A stretch of DNA of 64,000 nucleotides from an uncultured Clostridia bacterium (GTDB lineage Bacteria; Bacillota; Clostridia; Oscillospirales; CAG-272): positions 1 to 64,000 of the forward strand of contig CAMJPL010000002.1 of the NCBI GenBank assembly GCA_946407735.1, given 5' to 3'. The number at the start of each line of letters is the position of its first letter. Within the stretch, counting starts at the first letter, position 1. Under the pieces are notes generated by a model, which saw only the letters and a list, made by a program, of their open reading frames with translations, was not told the DNA's origin and searched no databases. Shown here in pieces: positions 18,166 to 26,437 of this stretch. The translations under genes and the position numbers were made by a program.

Positions 18166-18876
18166 TTACGGAAGCAGGCGCTTCGTCGGGATCCTCGGCC
18201 ATGTCATGCACATGCGGAAGCCCTCGGCGTAAGCGACGCCGCACTGATATCCGCGGAACTTCGAGCAGGTGCGCACGAAGTCGCAGAAGTCTATATGATC
18301 GTGCTCAAGCATCCATTTGATCTGGCTCTCGTGGCACTGGAGCGCCTGTATCTTGAGCTCTATCGTGTCGGAGATATCGACGTATTCGGTCGGAAGGAAG
18401 TTCACTCCGCCGAGATTGTCCATGTAGTATATCGGGCAGTCGTTTCCGCCGAAGGCGGGCGACTCGGTCACATAGTGGACGACGGAGGTCGAGAAGGACG
18501 CGTTGAAGACGGCCTTTCCGGTCTCGACGTGGTCGCGCATATAGTCCTTGTCGTCATGAGTGATTATGGCGTCGGGCTTGGCGTAGCGGACGACCTCGCA
18601 GATGCGGCGGGCGAGATCCTCGTCGTAGGATGAAACGAACAGATCTCCGATGTCAAGATTGATGACCTCTTTCGCGCCGAGCAGCTTGCCGCCCTCCTCG
18701 GCTTCCTTTGTCCTGATCTTGCCGAGCTCGTCCGGCTCGATGATCACGTGTCCGAGATTTCCGTTGGCAAGATGGCAGAGGATGACGTCGTCGCCGCGCT
18801 GAGCGTATTTGGCGATGGTACCGCCGGCGGCGATCTCAAGGTCGTCAGGATGACATGTGATTGCGAGTATGCGCAT
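18166..18876 (-). CDS. PIG-L (LmbE-like) zinc deacetylase
   Basis: 236 residues. The N-terminal ITCHPDDLEIAAGG is the family H-P-D-D zinc/catalytic motif, and MRDHVETGKAV supplies the third zinc His (H-x-x-x-G). The family removes N-acetyl groups from GlcNAc-type amino sugars, for example in GPI, mycothiol and bacillithiol precursors. Next to a NagB-like protein and two URO-D-like proteins, a small amino-sugar conjugate is a fair substrate guess. Site GAGAGGT before the ATG; cytoplasmic; 25 nt upstream of URO-D-like 1 within the operon. Confidence 0.9.
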   Translation of the reverse strand: MRILAITCHPDDLEIAAGGTIAKYAQRGDDVILCHLANGNLGHVIIEPDELGKIRTKEAEEGGKLLGAKEVINLDIGDLFVSSYDEDLARRICEVVRYAKPDAIITHDDKDYMRDHVETGKAVFNASFSTSVVHYVTESPAFGGNDCPIYYMDNLGGVNFLPTEYVDISDTIELKIQALQCHESQIKWMLEHDHIDFCDFVRTCSKFRGYQCGVAYAEGFRMCMTWPRIPTKRLLP

Positions 18877-18914
18877 GATAATACCTCTCTATCAGATGAA
18901 ATAATAAGCCGATT

Positions 18915-20015
18915 CTATCTCATGCCGGCATAATCCCGGCAGGCGTCTATATAAGCGACGACATTTTCAACAGGGACCTCCGGCTCGAGCATGTGCGTCG
19001 GGCAGACAAGCAGACCGCCCTCTCGTCCGGCGATGTCGAGATTCTCGAATACGGTCCTCCTGACATCCTCGGGGGTGCCGAACGGCATCACGCTCTGAGT
19101 GCCGACGGTGCCGTGGAACGAAAGCCTGTCCCCGAACTTCTCCCTGAGCTCACGGAAATCCATGCACTCCGGCTGTACCGGATCGAGCACGTCGACGCCG
19201 GCTTCGATGAGCTGCGGGATCAGCTCGGTGACATATCCGCATGAATGATAGAAAATCAGGATATCGGGGTTTATGGCCTTCGCGGAGTCAATCACCCTTT
19301 TGAGCCTCGGTTTCAGCCATTCGCCGTAGAGCGATTCGCTCATCATGATCGTGCGCTGGGTGCCTATGTCGTCTCCGAGGAACAGGCAGTCGGCTCCGGA
19401 TTCGGTAAAGCTCACCGCTCTCTGGACCGCGAGATCTGTGACACGGTCGAGAAGGGCGGCCGCCATCGGCGATCCCTCCATCATGTCGCACATCAGGTTC
19501 TCCATCCCGCGCATATACCACGCCGTCTCCCATACAGTGCACTGCATGTTGCCCATTACGGCGAAGCCGTCCCCGTGGATGCGCTCGGCGCTCTTTTTCT
19601 GCTCCTCCGCGCTTTCCGGCAGGAATTCCGGCAGCGGATAGGCCATGATCTGCTCCACCGAGTCGAAGCCGTCCATCGGGTGATGCATGTATGTCATGTG
19701 AAAGGCCGCTTCGGACCCCGGCTCGTGAGCCACGCCCCAGATGTCTATATTCGTCCCCGGCTTGAAATCCTTGTCTTTGTAATAATGCTCTTTGAAATAC
19801 TCCGGGGACGCGGCCTTTACCCTCAGATCCGGGACAGACATCTCGCCCTTTGGAATAACCAGATCGTGAGTTTTGAGATATTCGTCGAATTTCAGTTTCA
19901 GGCTCGGGCACAGGTTTATGCTCGCCGGCATGTATTCATATCCGGTGCGCCGTGCGATGGAAAGAAAATTCTCTCTCGGTGTCATCGGCTTTTTTCCGCT
20001 TTTCGTCTCGTTCAT
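18915..20015 (-). CDS. URO-D/MtaA-superfamily protein 2
   Basis: 366 residues. The full URO-D fold is apparent: TPRENFLSIARRTGYEYMP N-terminus, GADCLFLGDDIGTQRTIMMS, ILIFYHSCGYVTELIPQLIEAGVDVLDPVQPE, FHGTVGTQSVMPFGTPEDV and LLVCPTHMLEPEVPVENV. H-x-C in YHSCG and the later Cys in LVCPTH match the zinc site of corrinoid methyltransferases of the MtaA/MtbA group, so methyl transfer from a methylated glycan or amine is a reasonable idea. However, no corrinoid-binding protein is encoded in the window. Good site (GGGAGAAGGG). Confidence 0.85.
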   Translation of the reverse strand: MNETKSGKKPMTPRENFLSIARRTGYEYMPASINLCPSLKLKFDEYLKTHDLVIPKGEMSVPDLRVKAASPEYFKEHYYKDKDFKPGTNIDIWGVAHEPGSEAAFHMTYMHHPMDGFDSVEQIMAYPLPEFLPESAEEQKKSAERIHGDGFAVMGNMQCTVWETAWYMRGMENLMCDMMEGSPMAAALLDRVTDLAVQRAVSFTESGADCLFLGDDIGTQRTIMMSESLYGEWLKPRLKRVIDSAKAINPDILIFYHSCGYVTELIPQLIEAGVDVLDPVQPECMDFRELREKFGDRLSFHGTVGTQSVMPFGTPEDVRRTVFENLDIAGREGGLLVCPTHMLEPEVPVENVVAYIDACRDYAGMR

Positions 20016-20060
20016 TTTCGGTACCCTTCTCCCGCCTTTATCCGCATGAAGCGAACAGCG

Positions 20061-20852
20061 TCATATGTTCCCAATGAAGGCGAGGAACCTCTGAATATGC
20101 TCGTCCCAGTACTCCCATGTGTGAGCGCCGGGATCCTCCTCATAGACATAGCCGAACGGATTTCCCTCAAGCGAGCCGAAAAGATCGCGGGTGAAATGGG
20201 CCGACTCGAGAAGGAAGTCCTCCGAGCCCGTCGAGTGATATACCTTCGGCGCCGGAAGCCCTTCTCTCACGATCCTGTGTATATTCCCGATGATGTCCTC
20301 CTCGGTGCCTTCAAGATCGCGCCCGTCGAACTGGATATAGGCTCGGCGGTTTTTGTCAGGGTCGATCGACCTCGTGTCGGTCGGCAGGGTGCGGTTGAAT
20401 ATCCCGGCGGAAAGACAGCCTATCGCCGCGTATCTGTCTGGATTGGCGAGGCCTATCTTCAAAGCTCCCGCCCCTCCCATCGAAAGACCGCATACGAAGT
20501 TGTCCTCTCTCAGCGCCGAGAAGCCGAAGAAGCCGCGCATGATAGAGGGGAGCTCCTTTGCGACGTAATCGTAGAATTTTCCGCCGTGGGCAAGGTTTGA
20601 ATATCCCGATACCTCGACCGACGGCATGACGACGGCCATGCCGAGCGGTGCGACATATCTTTCAATGGATGTCCGGCGCTGCCAGATGGTCTCGTCGTCG
20701 GACGCGCCGTGAAGGAGCCAGAGCACCTTCGTTCTTTCCTTTTCGGCGGATTCCATGCCGATGAGCCCGGTCGCCTTCTGCGGAAGGATCACCTCGCAGC
20801 TGACGCAGCGGCCGAGAGACTCCGAGTAAAAATGAGTATGTACGAGAGCCAT
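20061..20852 (-). CDS. CE1-like esterase (esterase D/FrmB-type alpha/beta hydrolase) A
   Basis: 263 residues, no signal peptide. Alpha/beta hydrolase triad candidates: Ser in VCGLSMGGAGAL, Asp in STGSEDFLLE and His in PGAHTWEYWDEH. The pattern LLHGASDDETIWQRRTSIERYV matches the family that contains S-formylglutathione hydrolase, acetyl-xylan and feruloyl esterases. It starts one base after the stop of its paralogue (TGACATG) with the site AAAGGAG inside that gene, so it is translationally coupled. Together the pair could strip acyl groups from imported oligosaccharides. Confidence 0.85.
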   Translation of the reverse strand: MALVHTHFYSESLGRCVSCEVILPQKATGLIGMESAEKERTKVLWLLHGASDDETIWQRRTSIERYVAPLGMAVVMPSVEVSGYSNLAHGGKFYDYVAKELPSIMRGFFGFSALREDNFVCGLSMGGAGALKIGLANPDRYAAIGCLSAGIFNRTLPTDTRSIDPDKNRRAYIQFDGRDLEGTEEDIIGNIHRIVREGLPAPKVYHSTGSEDFLLESAHFTRDLFGSLEGNPFGYVYEEDPGAHTWEYWDEHIQRFLAFIGNI

Positions 20853-20853
20853 G

Positions 20854-21600
20854 TCAGAGCTCCTTTCTGAATCCGTCGATCAGGTTCAGCACGGATTGTA
20901 TCTCTTCGTCCCAGAAGCCCCAGTTGTGCGAGCCGCTTCTCTCGCGGTATGTGACGTCATATCCGAGCGATCCAAGATGGTCTTTCATCTTTCTGTTCTC
21001 GCCGATGAGGGAATCCTCTGTCCCGCACGCGATATAGATCTTCGGCAGCCTGCTTCCGTCCTTCGCCCTTAGGCTCGTCATATGATACATATCGCCGACA
21101 GAGCCGTCGAAATCCCCGATATCGCCGAATATATCGGTGAAATACGTGGAATCGGGCCTGTACAGTATCTTCGGGTCGAACGCCGCCGAGAGCGGGGCGC
21201 AGACTGAATAATTGTCAGGATATGTCATTGCGAGAGCGAGAGAGCCGTAACCTCCCATCGAGTTTCCCGATATGTAGTTGTCTTCGCGTCTACCGCTCAT
21301 GCCGGGGAAGAAGGAACGGCAGATGAGCGGCAGTTCCTCGCCGATGAAGGTACGGTAGCGGTAGCCGAATTTCATGTCGGTGTACCAGCCGAGATACGTC
21401 GTCGGCATGACGACGGCGACGCCGTGCTCGTCGGCGTATCGCTCGATAGATGTCCGTCTCGACCATATGGTGTGGTCGTCGCTCATGCCGTGCAGCAGCC
21501 ACAGCACGGGATATTTATCGGCTCCCTGCGGTATGACGCAGTTCATCGACATGCACATCCCGAGCGTGTCGGAAAAGAAGTTTACTTCCATTAACGCCAT
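20854..21600 (-). CDS. CE1-like esterase (esterase D/FrmB-type alpha/beta hydrolase) B
   Basis: 248 residues, paralogue of the next gene, sharing the LLHGMSDDHTIWSRRTSIERYADEHGVAVVMP block and the SHNWGFWDEEIQ C-terminal His motif. Nucleophile in SGNSMGGYGSLAL, Asp in ACGTEDSLIGE. Both copies keep complete triads, so both should be active; differences around the Ser (GNS versus GLS) and in the lid region (KILYRPDSTYFTDIFGD versus IFNRTLPTDTR) suggest different acyl groups. No signal peptide. Part of the operon starting at 22527. Confidence 0.85.
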   Translation of the reverse strand: MALMEVNFFSDTLGMCMSMNCVIPQGADKYPVLWLLHGMSDDHTIWSRRTSIERYADEHGVAVVMPTTYLGWYTDMKFGYRYRTFIGEELPLICRSFFPGMSGRREDNYISGNSMGGYGSLALAMTYPDNYSVCAPLSAAFDPKILYRPDSTYFTDIFGDIGDFDGSVGDMYHMTSLRAKDGSRLPKIYIACGTEDSLIGENRKMKDHLGSLGYDVTYRERSGSHNWGFWDEEIQSVLNLIDGFRKEL

Positions 21601-21657
21601 AATATTTCTCCTGAATACCGATTGAAGCAGATCCTTACGTTATGGTTCTTTGTTTTT

Positions 21658-22527
21658 TTACAGCGGCAGAGGATGCGAAAACAGCTTTCCCCTGCCGTCT
21701 CTGTAATACAGATTGCCGTCTGAGATGTCTATGAATTCCGGCTCGTTTCTGAGCCCTGTCCCCCACAGATCGATAAGCCCCGTCTGCTCTCTTTTCGTCG
21801 TGTCGATGATCCTTATGGCCGGGGGGACTTCCTCGCTCTCAAAGCCTTCGAGCGAATAAATGATCCTGCCCCGGCAGCAGGCGCCCTGAAGGTAATTCGA
21901 ATACGGGACATCGAACATGTCGAGGATCATATCCTCGCCGAGCGTGACGACGGGAACGCCGTATCTTTCATCCACGACGCCCGATCCGGGATCCGGCAGA
22001 TCAAAGGCAAAGAACCTCGTCACTTTCTCCCTGTCGCGCATCACGAAAGCGTACAGCCTGCCGCTGTCAGCGTCGATGACGAAGTTTCCGTACGGTCTTA
22101 CGTCGCCTTTGTCGGGAAGCGACATCCAGAGCCCCGGCGAAGACGCGAAGCCGACACGGATCATCTGAATCAGCCGGGATGAAAAAGATTCTTTGTCCTT
22201 GATGAGCCGGTAAACGCAGCAGACGCCCTCCATCCGGTCCGGCATCTTCGCGCGGTTGTTGTAGATATTCGCGTACAGCGGCGGATATCCGCCTGAGGCG
22301 TCGGGTCTGCCGAAGCAGACCGAGTTGCAGTGCGGGACGATGATATCGGCTTTGTCAAGCGTGAACGAGGCGGTCTTCGACTTCTTTGACAGCGAGTACA
22401 CCTCGCATCTCCCGGAAGCGTCGAAATTGAACATCTCGTCGCCGCATATGACGCCGTCCTGAAAACGGCTCGCTTCGAAAAGATACTCAAATCCGCCGAT
22501 ATCGCTTGTATCTGCTGTTTTCTCCAT
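21658..22527 (-). CDS. Hypothetical protein, probably beta-propeller-like
   Basis: 289 residues, first gene of the seven-gene operon. I do not recognise a family. The sequence alternates short hydrophobic strands with turns rich in Gly and Asp (GNFVIDADSGRLYAFVMRD, GRIIYSLEGFESEEVPPAIRIID, GNLYYRDGRGKLFSHPLPL), which suggests a beta-propeller or beta-sandwich. No signal peptide or membrane segment. Position at the head of a carbohydrate-esterase and amino-sugar operon suggests a binding or sensing role, which is only a guess. Confidence 0.6.
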   Translation of the reverse strand: MEKTADTSDIGGFEYLFEASRFQDGVICGDEMFNFDASGRCEVYSLSKKSKTASFTLDKADIIVPHCNSVCFGRPDASGGYPPLYANIYNNRAKMPDRMEGVCCVYRLIKDKESFSSRLIQMIRVGFASSPGLWMSLPDKGDVRPYGNFVIDADSGRLYAFVMRDREKVTRFFAFDLPDPGSGVVDERYGVPVVTLGEDMILDMFDVPYSNYLQGACCRGRIIYSLEGFESEEVPPAIRIIDTTKREQTGLIDLWGTGLRNEPEFIDISDGNLYYRDGRGKLFSHPLPL

Positions 22528-22595
22528 TTATTACACCTGCGGCATGTCACGCCGGAATGAGCGAGGTTATGCGGATGGCCTAGAGGATTATTTAA

Positions 22596-22624
22596 ATTAT
22601 ACCATAATACCAGTCCAAATGCAA
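22596..22624 (-). promoter_or_regulatory. Promoter of the seven-gene operon 22.5-15.9 kb
   Basis: On the minus strand TTGCAT, 17 nt, TATAAT with TGG extension, about 65 nt upstream of the ATG at 22527. Confidence 0.72.
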
Positions 22625-22755
22625 GAGATACCGCAGAATTCCTTTTTAAATACGAGCGGCGCGGATATCAATAAAAAGTGAGAAATAAGACGCTGTAATC
22701 CCGTATAAACTGAATGTATCAACGGAAGCTGTTATATACCCCGCATATAAACATT

Positions 22756-22793
22756 CCCGTCCGGGCTCAGCAGGACGCCGAAGCCCGGACGGG
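22756..22793 (-). terminator. Likely terminator of the sensor-kinase/GH43 operon
   Basis: CCCGTCCGGGCT / AGCCCGGACGGG, perfect 12-bp stem with a 14-nt loop, about 30 nt past the GpsA-like stop. The U-tract is weak (AATGTTTAT). Confidence 0.55.
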
Positions 22794-22822
22794 TTTCATA
22801 TCGCTTTTATTCGTACCGTCGT

Positions 22823-23869
22823 TCAATTATTTCCGAAAGTCATTTTCTCCCACGGGATCGACGCGGGGGAATGATGCAGGATATCGTCCACCTGCATGAG
22901 AAGCGGGTAATCATCGAGGGAAAGCTCGCCTTTTTCGGCTCTTACGCGCACCGCTCTCGCGACGCGCTCGGCGACGACGAGAGACTCAAGGGTAACTCCG
23001 TTGAGCTCGGCCTTCGCCTCGTCGATGTCAAGCCCTCTGCCGAGCAGGATCCCGACAAGACGCGTCCTTCCGCCGTAAACGGTGACATAGAGATCCCCCG
23101 CTCCGACGCAGAGATTATCGAGCGATTCAGCCCCCTGAAGCCTGAGCAGCCTCGCCATCTCGCGGACGCTCTGCCCGAAGACCGCCGCCTGCGAGTTGAA
23201 GTGGAGCTCGCTGTCGATGCCTCTTTCCTTCTGATTCATGCCGATGGTAAGAGCTATGGCGAGCGCGTATCCGTTTTTCAGCGCGACGGCGCTTTCTATT
23301 CCCGTGACGTCGGTCGTGACGCTGATATGATAATAATCGGTGCTCATGATATCGCGGATCCGTTTCAGAGTCGCGATATCGCCGCCGCAGAAGGCGACCT
23401 CGGTCTGATCGTGCGCGACCAGCTCATAGCTGGTGCAGGGACCGCCGATAGCGTTCAGAGAGAGCTTTTTACCGAGCTTATCGAGCTTCTGACGCCAGAT
23501 GTCGGGATATGTGAGCAGCCTTCCGTCGGGGGTGTCCATAAGCCCCTTCGTGACGGTTATCACCGGAGCCGAGCCGTCAAGCCTCGGCAGGACGAAATCG
23601 CCGAACCAGTCGACGCCGAAGCTCGATACGCCGCCGATTATAAGATCGGCCCCGGCGATTGCCGTGTCGATCTCATCGACCTGATAATACTCGACTCCAT
23701 CCGGGAAGTCGGTCTTGAATTTCGGATGTCTGCCGTTTTTTCGGCATGTGTCGATGATTTCGCGGTCAAGCGGCGTGCCGACAAGCCTTACGGTATTGCC
23801 GTTCTCTCTCGCCGGAAAGGCAAGCGCCGATCCCATCATGCCGGATCCGATTATCGTAACGATAGCCAT
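22823..23869 (-). CDS. GpsA-like NAD(P)-dependent dehydrogenase
   Basis: 348 residues of the glycerol-3-phosphate dehydrogenase fold: Rossmann GSGMMGSALAFPARENG, a catalytic-Lys-type strand ALKNGYALAIALTIGMN and the C-terminal signature GAGDLYVTVYGGRTRLVGILLGRG. The usual GpsA VAxKGI strand reads VITVTKGLMDT. Its place in an operon with GH43 and GH109-like genes, behind a sensor kinase, suggests a carbohydrate-derived polyol phosphate or related 2-hydroxy substrate rather than housekeeping phospholipid synthesis, so I leave the symbol empty. RBS AAGAAGGA before the ATG. Confidence 0.82.
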   Translation of the reverse strand: MAIVTIIGSGMMGSALAFPARENGNTVRLVGTPLDREIIDTCRKNGRHPKFKTDFPDGVEYYQVDEIDTAIAGADLIIGGVSSFGVDWFGDFVLPRLDGSAPVITVTKGLMDTPDGRLLTYPDIWRQKLDKLGKKLSLNAIGGPCTSYELVAHDQTEVAFCGGDIATLKRIRDIMSTDYYHISVTTDVTGIESAVALKNGYALAIALTIGMNQKERGIDSELHFNSQAAVFGQSVREMARLLRLQGAESLDNLCVGAGDLYVTVYGGRTRLVGILLGRGLDIDEAKAELNGVTLESLVVAERVARAVRVRAEKGELSLDDYPLLMQVDDILHHSPASIPWEKMTFGNN

Positions 23870-23888
23870 TTATGAGTCCTTCTTTATC

Positions 23889-25133
23889 TTAAAACTCGAC
23901 GTCGCCCTCAAACAGGCTGTCGTCCACCTCGGCAAGCGAATATATGGTCTTCGGCGCCGGGTCGCGCTTGATCCACATGCCGTCGGTGAAATCGGGGATC
24001 GACTTCGGCGCCGAGCCCTCGGCGATGGATTCCTCCGAAAGGATCCCGACCGCCATCAATGTGGCCGAGTCATAGACGTCTATCGGCGTCTGGATCCCGT
24101 TTCTCACAGCGTCGAGGAAGGCGCGCATCACGAGCCAGTCCATTCCGCCGTGTCCGCTCTTTATCTCGGTGGCCTTGGTTTTCTTCCAGAGCGGATGCTC
24201 GAACTCGTCCCAGTAATTATCCATCGGCTCCCATACTTCACCCTGAGTGCGCCCCTCGATATGCAGGGCGTGCAGATCCTCCATCCAGAGGCCGCATGTC
24301 CCCTGCACCCTTCCGCCGCGGGAATAGGGGCGCGGAGTCGATGTGTCATGGGTGAGGACGATGGTCTCGCCGTTGGCGCAGCGTATGTTGGTCGTGATCA
24401 CGTCGCCAAGTTTGAAATCGGCGTGGGAGTACGGGTGATCGTCGCCGTATCTGTCCTGAAGGTATTTGTTCAGTCCTCTTGACTTCGACGCCATAGAGTT
24501 GAGGCTCATCAGACGGTTGCCGTAATTTATATCGAGGTATTTCATTATCGGGCCGAGTTCGTGCGTCGGGTAGAGCTCGGCGTTGCGGTGCAGATAATGC
24601 CAGGCCCTCTCGTGATCGCGGGCAAAGCTGTCGGCGACGCCGCGAAGATTGTGCTCATAGCCGCCCTGACAGTGGATGAGCTCGCCGAACAGACCCTTCT
24701 TTATCATGTTCAGCACCGTCATCTCCTCGCGGTTGTAGCAGCAGTTCTCCATCAGCATGGCGGGTACGCCCGTTTCCTCATAGGTCCTGACCAGATCCCA
24801 GCACTGCTGTATCGACTGCGCCGGGCCGACCTCGAAGGCGGCGTATTTCCCGTGCTTCATGGCGGATATCGCGATCTTGACGTGGTCGTTCCAGTATGTC
24901 GTTATCATGACAGCCTCGGCGCCGTCGTCGAGGGCCGTCACTTCCTTCCAGTCCGTCGTGCCGAACACCTCGCGGCCGTATTTCTCGGCGCACATCTTCC
25001 GGCCGTTCTCCATCCTGTCCTCATGCTTGTCGCATACGGCAGTGATCTCGACGTCCTCCATCGAAAGGAGCTGCCCCAGCCACCATGTGCCACGTCCGCC
25101 GAGGCCGATGATGCTCATCTTTATCGTTCTCAT
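23889..25133 (-). CDS. GH109-family-like NAD-dependent alpha-N-acetylgalactosaminidase
   Basis: 414 residues. GLGGRGTWWLGQLL dinucleotide motif; EVGPAQSIQQCWDLV replaces EKP; MLMENCCYNREEMTVLNMIKKGLFGELIHCQGGYEHNLRGV, YPTHELGPIMKYLDI and SGHGGMDWLVMRAF line up with the characterised GH109 group, including the Tyr and His of the active site. These enzymes hold NAD permanently and cleave via a transient 3-keto sugar. Known GH109 members are mostly exported by Tat, but no signal peptide is present here, so this copy acts inside the cell. Site GAGAGG. Co-transcribed with GH43 and GpsA-like genes. Confidence 0.85.
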   Translation of the reverse strand: MRTIKMSIIGLGGRGTWWLGQLLSMEDVEITAVCDKHEDRMENGRKMCAEKYGREVFGTTDWKEVTALDDGAEAVMITTYWNDHVKIAISAMKHGKYAAFEVGPAQSIQQCWDLVRTYEETGVPAMLMENCCYNREEMTVLNMIKKGLFGELIHCQGGYEHNLRGVADSFARDHERAWHYLHRNAELYPTHELGPIMKYLDINYGNRLMSLNSMASKSRGLNKYLQDRYGDDHPYSHADFKLGDVITTNIRCANGETIVLTHDTSTPRPYSRGGRVQGTCGLWMEDLHALHIEGRTQGEVWEPMDNYWDEFEHPLWKKTKATEIKSGHGGMDWLVMRAFLDAVRNGIQTPIDVYDSATLMAVGILSEESIAEGSAPKSIPDFTDGMWIKRDPAPKTIYSLAEVDDSLFEGDVEF

Positions 25134-25162
25134 ACGATTAACCTCTCATATTCGATCAAAAA

Positions 25163-26389
25163 TCATTTCACGAAGCCGAACGAACAGAGCTTCGCGGCAA
25201 AATCGTCACCGAAGAAGCGAAGCTCGGTCTCATGCAGGCCGGATACCGGCGTATCGAGCCTGCCTTTAAATTCGGAGAAGCCCTCACCGGGAGTTATCAT
25301 AACGCATCCCTTGTAGAATCCGTCCGTCCATATCTCGGCGCGGCATTCTTTGTCGGACGACGCCTTTATCCATACTCCGCCTTCGCCGCCGAAGCTGACC
25401 GAGCGGAAGACAGCGCGGCAGCCGTTTCTGATATTCACGACATCCAGACCGCTTCCGGTATCGCCGCCGCATTTATAGGCTCCTCCGGCGAGCTCCGCCG
25501 CCCGCCATCCGCCGATATTATCGGCACCGAGGATGCCCGACGTCATTTTTACCTCTCCGATACGGTCCTCGTCGTCGAAAAAGACCGGCTCGGCGCATAC
25601 ATGGCGGGAATTCACGCCGCAGTGAGTCGAGCGGTGGTAGAAGACGTACCACTGTCCTTTGAATTCGCAGAGCGAGCCGTGATTGTTCCAGCTTCCCGGA
25701 TCGCAGCCGAAATTGTCTATCACTATGCCGCCGTATTCGAAGCCGTGATCCGGATAGTCAGAGACGGCGTAGCCGAGCGAGGTGGCGCAGTTCCCGTGGC
25801 GGTGTGTGTCGGTGAAGAGATAATAGTATCTGCCGTTTATCTTCTTCACCGAGCTTCCCTCGTGGAATTCATGCTCCTTCACCGAAAGCGGCTGAGTGAT
25901 CGAATCGGGATCGATCTCGACCATATTGTCCTTCAGTCTGGCGGCCCTGACCTTGTCGAACTGCCCCCAGTAGAACCACGCCTGACCATCGTCGTCTATC
26001 ATGACGGCGGGATCTATGCCGAGGACATGCTCCATCGGACCGACGTCGCAAAACGGTCCCACAGGGCTTTCGCTGACGGCGACTCCGCATCTGCCGTCCG
26101 GTACGCAGTAGTAGAGGTAATATTTCCCGTTCCTGAACGCGCAGTCGGGGGCGTACAGCGCGCCGCAGTCCTTCGCCCAGTCGGTCATGTCGAGGGAGAA
26201 CGACACTCCGTGATCTGTCCAGTTTATCATATCGTCGGATGAATAGACGTGGTAGATCCTGCTGCAGTAGCTCTTTTCTCCCTTCATGTCGAAAGAGCCG
26301 TACAGGTATATCCTGCCGTCATCCCATACATGCGCCTCGGCGTCCGGGACAAATATGTCCGGCGGCAGGAGAGGGTTCATCGGATTCAT
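25163..26389 (-). CDS. GH43-family glycosidase (arabinofuranosidase/xylosidase type)
   Basis: 408 residues. The five-bladed propeller catalytic acids are placed by motif: base Asp16 (VPDAEAHVW), pKa-modulating Asp126 (GIDPAVMIDDDG) and general acid Glu177 (FHEGSSVKKINGRYYYLFT). About residues 310-400 look like a CBM6-type beta-sandwich (GLDVVNIRNGCRAVFRSV, GVWIKASSDKECRAEIW). No signal peptide. It probably acts on imported arabinoxylan or galactan oligosaccharides. Strong site GAAAGGAGC. It lies 48 nt after the sensor kinase in the same operon. Confidence 0.9.
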   Translation of the reverse strand: MNPMNPLLPPDIFVPDAEAHVWDDGRIYLYGSFDMKGEKSYCSRIYHVYSSDDMINWTDHGVSFSLDMTDWAKDCGALYAPDCAFRNGKYYLYYCVPDGRCGVAVSESPVGPFCDVGPMEHVLGIDPAVMIDDDGQAWFYWGQFDKVRAARLKDNMVEIDPDSITQPLSVKEHEFHEGSSVKKINGRYYYLFTDTHRHGNCATSLGYAVSDYPDHGFEYGGIVIDNFGCDPGSWNNHGSLCEFKGQWYVFYHRSTHCGVNSRHVCAEPVFFDDEDRIGEVKMTSGILGADNIGGWRAAELAGGAYKCGGDTGSGLDVVNIRNGCRAVFRSVSFGGEGGVWIKASSDKECRAEIWTDGFYKGCVMITPGEGFSEFKGRLDTPVSGLHETELRFFGDDFAAKLCSFGFVK

Positions 26390-26437
26390 ATAAAGCTCCT
26401 TTCAAAAGCTTTTCGATCTGTTATTCCGGAGGTTTTT

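Noticed and set aside
16911-20015. Haem biosynthesis (hemE)
   Set aside because: No HemE-specific N-terminal motif and no other haem genes; two copies inside a carbohydrate operon point to the wider URO-D/MtaA family.
22823-23869. Housekeeping gpsA
   Set aside because: The fold matches, but the context and altered motifs suggest a specialised paralogue, so no symbol was given.
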